Shown piece by piece: positions 36,181 to 47,601 of a stretch of 64,000 nt of DNA. Each line of letters begins with the position of its first letter. Positions within the stretch are counted from its first letter, which is position 1. This stretch comes from Diogma glabrata (lineage: Eukaryota; Arthropoda; Insecta; Diptera; Cylindrotomidae), in the NCBI GenBank assembly GCA_963693315.1, contig OY856187.1, positions 114,406,437 through 114,470,436 of the forward strand, in the 5' to 3' direction. Position numbers and translations under genes: made by a program. Under the pieces are notes generated by a model. It saw only the letters and a list, made by a program, of their open reading frames with translations. It ran no database searches and was not told the origin of the DNA.

Positions 36181-39178
36181 ATCTAGATAAACGAAGCAAA
36201 ATTTAAATATTGGGCTCATTCCTAAGACCAAAGGTCATTTACAGAATTCAGAAAGATCTAAAGGAGTAGAAATTGCGATTTTATGAATGTCTACCGCATG
36301 TATAGGTATATAAGATCAAATGATGAACAAATTGGGCATCAATATATCTGATGCGAAACGAATTTTGGAGGTGGTAAATGGAGTATCAATAGAGTACGGT
36401 AATTCTGTTGAAAGCGCGATATTCTCAAAGGGGGCGTCATTATACTTTTTGTTCTTGGCCATGTGTAATGGAGTTGACCAAGAGCTCTTGTTGGTGAGTT
36501 TCACAAGATACAGGCAAACCAACTGTCTCTAGTTTGTGTGTAATATTGTGTTTTACACTACATGAAAAGAGATCAGTATTTGCAATCTCCAGGAATGCTT
36601 CCAAACATTTTGACAATTTTAGCTGGTTTTAGTTTTGTCGACTAAGAAAATTTAAGGTTCACTTGGTTTGATAATCTGTTTATTGAGAACAGAAAGGTTG
36701 ACGCGGTCATTAACCTCTGTCTCTAAATATCAAAAATCAGTCCAGTATGCATAAAAAAGTTTGATCTGATTATAGGGATGGAAACATCTGCAACTATAAA
36801 TTTCCGGGAAAAAAATTCTACTAAGACCAATGTTTAGTGGCAGAATTTAAGTAACATAGGCTTAAATAGAAGAACCATTGGCCGCAAATTGTTTAAAAAT
36901 AGTAGTAGATGAATTTGCTTTCAAAGACTGCTTTCAAGACAGTTGACTTGATGATCATCAACACTACTGACATCGTATTGATGATTATTAACTCTTTTAA
37001 TTTATTGTCGGGGTTATTCGATGCGACAATTTTTTTTTGTATTTACATCTAGTGACGCAGCGTTGTGCTTTGTCTTTAAGCCTGCAGTGGTAAAAAAAAA
37101 TTCCGAACTCACAAGGTGCCCGACGGATATCACGCGCGATCCACGACCAACATTAACTATTGAGTAAATTTTGCTCAGCAATTGCGATTTAAAATTTGAA
37201 AGGATTTCATTGATGTGTTCATGCTGTCGAGGAATACCCTAATGAAACCGGTTTGAATAAGTGAACTGAGCTACTAAAGATGGAGACGGTGTGCCCAGTG
37301 CCCACTGCACAAAATTTGTTTTTATGACAACTTTCCCACTAGGTTGTTGGTCCGTTCACCTAACAAACCTTATCACTAAAATCACAAAACAAAAAACCGA
37401 TTTTAATAAAAGAAAATTTTTTAAATCAAATCTTTGATTTAAGATATTGGAGACAAACCAATTAAATTTCAAGTACTCGCAATTTCTTTGTTGAAAATGA
37501 AGATGAACAGGATCATGTCGGGGTTACCAGCTAGTAATATTCGCGCTATATATATTTGCTGCGTGTTCTGGTACGGCTAAATATAATCTCTTAGGATTTT
37601 TTGGTGGAACTCCTTATGAACTATTAAGTTCCAAGTAGTGTAGTTTACCTTATTTCTTCGTTCTTTAAAATCATCCACACATATTTCTGTTTATTTAATT
37701 AATAGTTGCAATCTTGATATTTTAATATTCTCCAGTTAATAAATAATTTTAATTCCCATTATTTTTGGAACATTTTATTTTATTTCCCAAAACTATATTA
37801 AGGGATTTCTTTAATTTATGATTTATTCGGAAACAGTTTGACCGCCTTTTTGGATTTGACTCAAGGATCTTGCGATAAGATAATAACTGGACTCCAAGCT
37901 GTACGACATAAGAAAAAAATAATACAAAGGAAAATATCATAAATTTCTTCTTAATTATAAAAAAGCTTTTAAATATCCTCTTTTATTACTTCTTCATCAC
38001 TTCCTGAAAATACTAAGGCGCTTTTGATTTCAGTACATTAATTATTTTTAGTGTAACACGTTTTATAGATTCAATGTGTTATTTCAAAACTCTATTTAAT
38101 TTTTAAATCGAAATTAAATTCGAAAACATCAGCAGCCTTACAAATTCATTTCAATTTTTAATTATGGCATTTGAATAAAATAACAACAAATTTAGTTGTT
38201 TATTTTTGTACTCTGCACAATCCTACTTTAATTCAATTCGATAATGTAAACACAATGATAATTATAACGATGAGTAGAATGTATCAAAAATTCGTTTAAA
38301 TAATTAAACATATTAACAAAACATTCTAGTTTATAGGATATTCAAACGGAGTATGATAGAAATCTATTATATTATACATTTAACAATGTAGCAAGTCAGA
38401 CATTTGGCAAGTGAAACAGGTTTGAATTTGATGGAAAGATTAAAACCTATCGTAGTGAAAGTACCCTATCGCAGGGAAATCATTCACTTTATTGTGGTTG
38501 TCATGCATAAAAATAAACATATGTTTGACTTTTGTTTAGTTTTTTGGGGACCTATTTTATCTACATAATCAATCTTCACGTTGAATAAAGTGGGAGTAAG
38601 TGTACTCTTGATGAGGATAAACTTATGATCTACTCAGTTAAGGTTTTGCCATTCTGCAACGTCTCAAAGCTTTTAAAGAAAGCAGTTAATGCAAAACAAA
38701 ATGGCAGATATTAGTAGCTCATAAAATAGTAAGTCAAATTTATATCAAAATACAATTAATAGTATAGAATTAAAATAACAATAAGGTTCATGATCCATGT
38801 AAAAAAATTGTCGTTCAGATAAAATAATATTCGCTTGAATTGGTTGAGGGGCGTTAACAATTTTTATCTGTACGACAATATTTTTGATCGTACGGCAAAA
38901 ATAATATCTTTAAGTTAAAGATTGTTTTATTTTTGAAAGATATAAAAACATTACCTAGAAAATTTAATTGTCACTTTCATGTTAGAAAAATTAAACTTAA
39001 AAGTAAGATTTATCGGAAATTAATTACAATTAAAATAATTTGATTATTTAATAACATTTAAATTAATTTGTATATATATATAAATTTAAGCGATAATTTT
39101 TATTTGCTGTCAGAAATTTTATTTTTTATTCATACAAACTATGATATTTAAACAGTAGACTTTGTTTTAACTGTCGGT
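36181..39178. other. Unassigned AT-rich DNA
   Basis: The opposite-strand frames at 36316-36532 overlap and show no domain. Nothing else is supported. Confidence 0.4.
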
Positions 39179-39336
39179 AATTTATATTTAATTTTCTTCG
39201 AAGAAAAAATGACAACAAAGAATTATCACAACGACAAAGGAAAATTATCGACGACAAGGACGTCGATAATTTTCCTTTGTCGTTATGATAATTCTTTGTT
39301 GTCATTTTTTTCTTCGAAGAAAATTAAATATAAATT
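39179..39336. repeat. Perfect-type hairpin: two arms of about 75 bp
   Basis: Left arm 39179-39255 and right arm 39262-39336 are inverted copies separated by a loop of about 6-7 bases: AATTTATATTTAATTTTCTT at the outside, GACAACAAAGAATTATCA in the middle, and GGAAAATTATCGACG next to the loop. Only a few differences were seen (for example CACAACG against CATAACG). No coding capacity; MITE-like or foldback. Confidence 0.88.
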
Positions 39337-40013
39337 CGTCTTAGTAAACGCATAAATGCTATAAATTTGTAATTTATTTTTGACAAAAAACATAAACAAT
39401 GCAATCATATATGCATGAAAACGGACATTTTTATTATTTGCATTTTTTAAATAATTTTTTATTAACTGAATAATTTGTAGAAAAAATTTTATTTAGAAAC
39501 TAATATAGTACAATATGATGCAAGGACGTAAAGCTAAAGATTTTAGACGTATGTGGAATTTGCCCCACATTAAGTCCAAAATAGCTTACGCCGTGCGTCA
39601 TATACTATTTTTTATTCGCCACAAGCCAAATATTTTATAAAAAATTGTTTATTCTAAATCAAAGTTATAAATTTGCATAAATTTTAAAATAAATATATGT
39701 TGAACAAGTAAGCTTTGACAAAATATTTGTTATTTTTTCAAAATAATTGCATAACTATGACAACAAATAATAACAATAATTTTAATTGGATTATGAAATT
39801 TTGAATTTAAAGGTTGCTTTGATAAAAATTTCTATTTTTTATAGTATTTGAACAAATACAAATGTTTTTTACTTTTTTGGACGTAACTATGACAGCGAAA
39901 TATATGGTTAAAACGTGAAACTTTACGGCCGCAAATCACAGTAATAAAGTATCACTTTAATATGTAGGCGAAAAAAAATTATCTTTTAAACAATATTATA
40001 ACTAAACAAATAT

Positions 40014-40274
40014 TACGACGGCTACAGTTCATTTACGTGTAACTACATTTTATAAAAATTGAACAGAAGCTCAGAAAATGATTTATTGTGATTCTAACCA
40101 CCCTTGAAAATAAAAAATTTTTAACAATAACTCAAAAAAACTATTTTTTTTTTATTTATTGATAGTAATTTATTTTTAAAAGCTTGTTTAGAATCGCAAT
40201 AAATAGGTTTGTGAGCTTCTGTTCAATTTTTTTAAAATGTAGTTGAACGTTGTAAATGAACTGTAGCCGTCGTA
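40014..40274. mobile_element. MITE with TA target duplication and about 70-bp inverted ends
   Basis: The outer ends are TACGACGGCTACAGTTCATT at both sides (right side in reverse), with further matching blocks ATTGAACAGAAGCTCA and ATTGTGATTCTAA / ATTGCGATTCTAA inside. If the flanking TA (40014-40015, 40273-40274) is the duplication, the element is 257 bp and of Tc1/mariner-like type. It has no coding sequence. Confidence 0.8.
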
Positions 40275-40414
40275 TCTGATTAAATACCACTCACTCTTAA
40301 TTGAAATTTTTGTCTAAAATTTTTCAATTTTACTCACTAAATTATTTTTTTGTACGAGTAAACCGTAAAATAGACTTTTACGATTTAAAAATTGAACGTA
40401 AAGCAGGCCTTTTT

Positions 40415-41890
40415 AGGGTTCCGTTTTTTATACGGAACACTATTGGTGAGAGTAAAACGAGTTTTTCACATTATATCGATTATCTCGTAAACTATAAATG
40501 CTATGGACTTGAAATTTGAGGTGCGTATAAAACTAATCTGCTCACATGACAGATACAAATAAAACTAAAGTGGTTTTCGTTTGGTTTACAGGGGTACGAT
40601 GTGAGACCTTTGAGAAAATACATTTTTTTATAGATTCAAGTAGGGTATCATATGAAAGGGCTTCATTTAAGTATTCCTTAAAAATTTATTTTGGAATTTT
40701 ACACCTCACCATTTTTTGTATAATTTGGAATAATGACGTTTTTTTCGTGTTTTCTTACCTCGATTAGCTCCGAACCTAGCTGATCGAAAATTTTCAAATG
40801 TATTAGGAATGATAGAAAAATTAGTACAGTTTTAATAAAAAATATAAAAAAGTGTCATATCCTCATACTTAGATTTATAAGGGGGTGGATATGAGGAGGG
40901 GTAAAATCACTATTTAAAATGGGGTCAAACGGGGTGTCATTTGAAAGAGCACTTAATTTAGAAAACATCGCAATTTTTTTAGAATTTTGCGATGCACAGT
41001 TTTTGAGTTATGGTAAAAAAAATGCAACTTTCAGACCGTTCCCCCCCCCTACGTTTCGACACTGATTGACAGAAAAATTTAAAAAAATTCACAGAGTTAG
41101 GAAATTTGGTAAATTTTGTATGAAAATTATAGCGAGGTCTCAAATAATTATATTTCTGTGTGTTTAGGGGACCGGGGTAAAAGAAAATCTTTTTGGACCC
41201 AAGCGAGTGAGATGTCATTTAAAAGAGCACCTAATTTATAAATCATTGCAATTTTTTTTAAGTATTTTGTGATGTAAAGTTTTTGAGTTATTATCAAAAA
41301 AGTGCAAAATTCAGATCGTTTCGCTCCCTACGTTTCGACGATGATTGACAGAAAAATTTGAAAAAATTCGCAGAGAGAGGAAAATTTGTAAATTTTGAAT
41401 GAAAATCATAGTAAAGTCTCAAATAACTATATTTCTGTGTGTTTAGGGGATGGGTGTGGGGAGAGTAAAAAACCACTTTTGACCCAAGCGAATGGGGTGT
41501 CATATGAAGGAGCACTTAATTTAAGAAACATTACAATTTTTTAGAACTTAGCGGTGCACAGTTTTTGTGTTATTGAAAAAAATATTTTTAGTATGTAGCC
41601 TCTCCACCCCCCTAAATTTCAACACTTGATTGACCGAAAAAATAATCAAATTTAAACCATTTACAAGCTGGTGAATCTTTCTTGAGTTACCATAAACATC
41701 TATGGATGAAATTTAACCTAATGTAACATTTTTTGAGTTATTTTTTATCAATGTGGATTTACTATTGACATTTACGATTAAACATTAATTATTTTGTTAT
41801 GCGTCTATGGTCTGGAAATATAAGGACATTACAACACAACTTTTTGTCAATAGTTTTTGATATTGTGTTCTTTTACATTAACGGAACCCT
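40415..41890. mobile_element. Element E with AGGGTTCCGTT ends and internal 280-bp tandem units
   Basis: AGGGTTCCGTT at 40415 is mirrored by AACGGAACCCT at 41880-41890. Inside, a motif of the form GG(T)GTCAT.TGAAAGAGCACTTAATTT recurs near 40644, 40933, 41210 and 41495 (spacings 289, 277, 285), each followed by GTTTTTGAGTTAT, CCCTACGTTTCGACACTGAT-like and TATATTTCTGTGTGTTTAGG blocks. The right flank (TTCGCACTTGTCTGACTTTT, from 41908) resembles the ending CGCACTTGGCCGGTTTTT of a repeat very common in Lepidoptera, recalled from memory. Non-coding. Confidence 0.6.
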
Positions 41891-42063
41891 TGACGATCGA
41901 ATTTTATTCGCACTTGTCTGACTTTTTTTTTTATTTGAAATAACAATGCTTTAAATTAAAATAACAATGCCTAAAATTGAAATAACAGCCTAAAATTATT
42001 ATTATTACTATTATTTCGAAAAACTACTTGGATAAAAAAAATTCCTAAAAACATTTTACTATT

Positions 42064-42747
42064 TTGTGTAAATATATGTATTTTTATTTTTATGTTGATC
42101 ATATCAACCTACCTAATATTATGGTTAAAGGCGAGATTGTGCCTTTCTCAAATACCGTAAGAAATCTTGGACTAATAATTGACAATAGATTGTCATGGGT
42201 CGATCAAGTTAATTCTATCCGAAAGAAAGTTAATTTTATGCTCCGTCGGCTTTGGCAGATTACCAAGTTTGCGGATACAACACTTAGAAGTAAATTGTTT
42301 TTAACCTTTGTTTTCCCACATTTCACGTGTTATGATATAGTCTTATTTGGCATGGATGAAAAATGCCTCGATGTTTTAAAGCTTGCTTTTAACTCTTGCG
42401 CCAGATATGTGTTTAGAAAACGAAAGTATGAGCATATTTCGGCTTGCGCTGTACAGCTTTTAGGTTGTCAGTTGGGTGACCACTATACATTTCGCGTGTG
42501 TTCCACGATTCACAAACTGACTTTATACCAAGAGCCTGCTTATCTGTTTGAGAAATTGACTCCATTACGTTCTGTAAGATCTCAAAGTTTTCTTCTACCC
42601 CACAACGTCGGTAAAGCCTTAAATCGTTCATTTTTTGTTCAGGGACTCAGTAATTATAATTTACTACCCTCTATAATCAAGAAATCTAAGTCGTTTATTC
42701 AGTTCAAAAGTCAATGGTTTGAGCATTATCATATTAACCGTTACTAA
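42064..42747 (+). pseudogene. C-terminal part of a LINE reverse transcriptase (5'-truncated copy)
   Basis: 227 codons. Recognisable are the FLGI/NLG-type block VRNLGLIIDNRLSW (near 32-45), a thumb-like helical region, VFPHFTCYDIVLFG (86-99), and the late LINE block CARYVFRKRKYEHIS. The palm motifs with YADD are upstream of the truncation and absent. The first 20 or so codons are probably flanking sequence read through. After the stop there is about 200 bp of untranslated sequence and a 3' tail of TTA repeats (42948-42972) following AATAAAAAATAA. Such trinucleotide tails occur in I-like LINEs, but I do not assign a clade. Confidence 0.75.
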
Positions 42748-42979
42748 TTAATTTTGTTCGTGTGTGTAATATAATATAATATTTTTATATAATGTTTTTA
42801 TACAATGTATTATGTTTTTATACTATGTATACTATATATTAGCTTTTTCTTTTCTTCTTATTTTTGATAATATTTTGGAAATTTTTGTTTAATCCTAAAC
42901 ATATTATAAATAAGTTTATTGTAAACTTTGTTATGGCAATAAAAAATAAATTATTATTATTATTATTATTATAAAAAGT

Positions 42980-45857
42980 TATACAGAATCTTACGCGTAC
43001 AAAAAATCTTGTATGTAATTCGGGCATAAAGTATCTTTTTTGCTTTCGAATGTTTGTTGGTTAGGTCATATCATATTGCGATTTTATGGATTATAAAAAT
43101 ATTTTATTAACATCGGACCAATAGTTTTCACGTTTTTACCGCTCGGTATTTAAATCAACCAACTTTAATCCAAGCTAAAATACTTATAGCTGTTTATTAT
43201 AATTATTATTGTTAATTATAATAAACTATAAATTATAATGTCTCTGAATATCCGAAACTTTCATGATAACTTGAGTTTGAAATTATAAATCAAGTTTTTC
43301 AGGGAATTTATGCTTACGCTGATTTTAAAATTTTGGAAATTTTTCTTTTATTAAATGTGCGGTTTATAGTACAGCCATCCTAATATGTTTCATAACAACA
43401 GATTAAACTTTTTATGAGATAGGCACCACAACCAAATGCGTTCTGAGGTTTTGATGGACGTCAACTTTTTTGTTTTTTATATTAAAATTATCAGAGAAAA
43501 CTCACGTTGGTAAGACATGTCACAGATGCGAAACTGTGTTAAAAAAAGCTCCTAAGGATGGGCAGTGGATGGTACTCTAGCGGGGCGCGAACGGTTTGCA
43601 GGCTCAGCTATAATCGATTGGATTTCTTCGGCAGTAGGTATAATCATCCCTTATGTACTTGTAAAAAACTGTTAAATTAGCAACATTTTTTCTATGTTGC
43701 AAGGGATGCAGTACATTTGTAAGATTTGAATTCCCGCTTAACTTAACACCTCTTCACTGTATAGAATCAATTGACATTTCTAACTAGTTATTTATATATT
43801 CTTCCATAAGTGAGAAGAATATTACTTGCAGGGTAAATGATTAATATACTAAAAGAAGCTATTGAAAAACTTCAGCGACCCAAATAGTCAGTTCAATTTT
43901 ATTTTTAATTTTTGATATATTTGGTATGTCCAAAAATATTTAGCTCACCATCGTGTATTGTTACATTCTTTTGCGAAAATTGCACTATCTGCCGGATTTG
44001 TGATAAATTATTCAATTACCAACTAACGATAAATTATTTTGAACTATATTGCAAAAAAAATTATATTATAAGCTCATTTGAAACATTTTATTCAAACCAC
44101 TAATTCCCCAAAAAAATTGAAGCGTTGCTTATTAAAATTTCAATATAATATTATTTCGCACACAAAAGTTTCATTGTTCAATTGCTGCTTTCTGGGTCAG
44201 TTTTGTGTAAAGAGTAGAAAAACTAAACTAAAAACTTCCAATAAAGGACAGAACAAAACTATGCTTTATTTTAAAATTTAGATCAATAATTTTTATTATT
44301 AATGCCTATGGCAAAGGTAATATAAACAGTACAGTACAGGCTACATTTAGTTATACCTCGTTAAAATAGTTAGATAGTTTTTCTACTAGGGATAAAAGTT
44401 TAATGTGTGCGAACATTTAATAGTGCGAAAAGCATTAAATATGTTAAATTCGTGAAGATAAAGATTCAAATGTTGATGTCAAATTGCAATCATCGAATAT
44501 TTGTTTATAGGCCGTTTTAAAGGGTTATAATGAAATAAGATGCAGTTATTCGTAATGCTTGCCACCAATACGCCATATACATTAACGAAGAACTTGATAC
44601 TAGTTTAATAAACTTATTGTTTAATAAACCGTTTTTCTTATTGTTTAATAAACCGTTTTTCGTCAATCTAGTATTATATTATTTTCTAAATAAATACGAA
44701 TGCATGCAATAATATTAAATGAATTGTACCAATTGCTCGCCAATATTAAAACTGATTTTGTTTTTTTTCGTTGGCCTTTGTTGTTGTTGTTGGCCCTTTT
44801 ACTACTCTAGAATGACTAAAAGACTAAAACTTTTATTTAAAATTCATACTTATTACACTTGCTTTCTCTGATTTGTTTAAGAATCATTTTCCTACTTTAT
44901 CGCTTTACTGTTTTTCGCGTTCCGTCTAAAATTGTGCTAAATTCGAGAACTCAGTTTGGGTGCATATGATTTGAATTAATTTCTCGGAAATTCCACTATA
45001 AATTATTTTACTATTTTGGCAACATTTTCGTGTGGAACGGTATTTAATTGTATATTCCTTAGGAGTGGTTTACCAGTTTTTTAGATTCAATAATTTCCGA
45101 ATGATATTTATTTATTTGTGTTTATTTTTATAGATGAGGAGTTTTCATAGATCGAGTAGATTAATGTTTCGAACCTTTAACATTATGATCAACAATTATA
45201 GTTTTGAATTAAAATTCATACTCGTATAGGGCTAATGTAGTTATGATTATCAAAAGAAAGAAAGGTTGTAGAAACAGGTTAGCAGTTGCAGAATCGAAAT
45301 TCGTTTCCAGTAATTTGAAATCCTCCTATTTTCTTTTTTGTAAATTTCCAAGATTTTTTTATTTCTAAACTCGATGTCACAACCTTGACATTTGTCTTTA
45401 AATTGGTATATTCGACAGATTTATTTGGTAGCCACAGCTAATTTTTTTTTTTTGCTGTTATCTTCTGAGTTTTGTTTGTTCTTTCTTTTCTTTAGTTTTG
45501 TTAACGTTGTTATAGAATTAAACTTTAAATTCGATATTGTGGGCTCATTGCTCGGTTATATGTGATTTTTTTTTGTTTTCCTTATAATAAATGAGTAATT
45601 TGCAATTAAATTAAGAAATTTTTGTTTAAAATTGTTCTTCTAATTTATTTTATTGTTATTATTTGAAAATGAGGTATAGCTTGTGTTCTGATTTAAAAAA
45701 TGTAAATAAAATAATAATTATTATAATATACATACACAATCGGTGAAAAGTATTAAATAGTATTGAGTACGTAATAGCAAAAACAATTAGTCTAGTGCAA
45801 TTAGCAATTAAAAAGTGAAAAATGAATGAACCCAGTTATAATGAATGGATTTGAATT
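42980..45857. other. Unassigned AT-rich DNA
   Basis: A 25-bp unit (TTGTTTAATAAACCGTTTTT) is doubled at 44615-44662. A small inverted repeat lies at 43195-43235. The plus-strand frames at 43912-44281 are not recognised. Confidence 0.4.
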
Positions 45858-47601
45858 ATTACTTCGGTCTGAAACACCTAAGTATTACATTCATGAGCCA
45901 AAAGTGAAATTCTTACCCCACTTTTTTTGGCATTTCTTGACGTTTTAGGACCTAGTGATTCTAAAAAAGCAAAAAAATAAATGTATGTCTGTCTGTCGGC
46001 CGTCCGGCCGTCCGTCATCACCTACGCTGCAGGGAAAACCGCTGAAGGTATTTCAAAAAATTTTTTCTAAAAATAGGTATACTCAAGGGACAAGTCCGAA
46101 AGGACGCTGTGTTCGATAACTGTACCGCAAGTGTGTCAAAAAATCATTATGTGTGTCAAAAATAGCATATTTTCATATTTTTGGCTTAAAAAACGTTCAT
46201 TTTAAGTGATTAAGAGTAGGAACATTAAATTTGGAGAAATCTTGATGGTCGGAATTGGTATGTGAAATCAAAAACTAGATCATTGCATTATAAGTTTGTC
46301 AAAAAAATGTTGTCAAGTGTGTCAAAAGAAAGATTTTTATTTATTTTTTTACCTAATTTTTGGGAAAAAAATAAAATTAATTTTGTTTGTTTGAAATGAA
46401 GTTTTATTATTATCATTGAGAATTATAGCATTATAAGTTTGTCAAAAAAAGTTGTCAAGTGTGTCAAAAGAAAGATTTTTATGTATTTTTTTACCTAATT
46501 TTTTGGAAAAAAAAATAAAATTAATTGTTTGTTTGAAATGAAGTTTTATTATTATTATTGAGAATTATGGCATTATAAGTTTGTCAAAAAAAATGTTGTC
46601 ATGTGTGTCAAAAGATTTTTATTTATTTTTTACCCAATTTTTTGGAAAAAAAAAAAATTGTTTGTTTGAAATGAAATTTTATTATTATTATTGAGAATTA
46701 TGGCATTATAAGTTTGTCAAAAAATGTTGTCAAGTGTGTCAAAAGAAAGGTTTTTATTCATTTTTTTCCCAATTTTTTTAGAAAAAAATTAAAATTAATA
46801 GTTTGTATGACATGATATTTTATTATTATTAGAGAGAATTATGGCATTATAGGTTTGTCAAAAAATAATGTCAAGTGTGTCAAAAAATGATTTCATTTAT
46901 TTTTTAGCCAATTTTTTGGAAAAAAAAATGTAGCTGTTTTTATGACGTAAATGTAATTTAAAATGAAATTGGACATTAAATTTTGGAATTTGTTATAGTT
47001 TTTGAAATATTTTTGGAATTTTGAAAAAGTTTGTATTTTAGATTTTGTAATAATTTTTGCAATATTTTTAGAATTTCGGCAAAAGTTTTAATTTTTGATT
47101 TTGTAAGAATTTTTGGAATATTTTCAGAATTTTGAAAAATTTTTAATTTTTGATTTTATTATAATTTGTGGAATTTTAAAAAAAATTTCAATATTTGATT
47201 TTGTAATAATTTTTGCAATATTTTTAGAATTTTGGAAAAAGTTTGAATTTTTAAGAATTTTTGAAATATTATTGAAATTTAAAAAAAATTTAAATATTTG
47301 ATTTTATTCTAATTTTTGGAATATTTTTGAAAAAGTTTGATTTTATTTAATTTAACAATATTTTTGGAATTTTGATTATAATTTTCCGGCAACGTATTGA
47401 TGTTTCGTGATAGTTTTGTAATAAATTTTTAAACAGAGATAAAAAATACTTGTTCTTTAACAAAGAGTTATGATTGATATTATGCCCAAAACTAAAAACC
47501 ATGTCCTCATAAAAGTATTTTGCCGAAAACTACATACAAATCATTAACCCAGACCGAAGTCTTGATATCTCAGAGCTGTGAGATGTCAGCCCCTCCATAT
47601 T
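45858..47601 (+). mobile_element. Tandem-repeat element family A, copy 3
   Basis: Begins with ACTTCGGTCTGAAACACC (hairpin arm slightly altered compared with copy 1) and ends with CAGACCGAAGTCTTGATATC, TCAGAGCTGTGAGAT and CAGCCCCTCCATATTT. Five units of about 140 bp start near 46295, 46441, 46581, 46717 and 46857 around GTTGTCAAGTGTGTCAAAA. They are followed by the 55-60 bp unit array (46980-47370), then CCATGTCCTCATAAAAGT and GCCGAAAACTA. Same organisation as the copies at 16818 and 30503. Confidence 0.78.

Noticed and set aside
42839..43027. Minus-strand frame with poly-asparagine
   Set aside because: The asparagine run is the TTA-repeat tail of the LINE at 42064-42972 read backwards.
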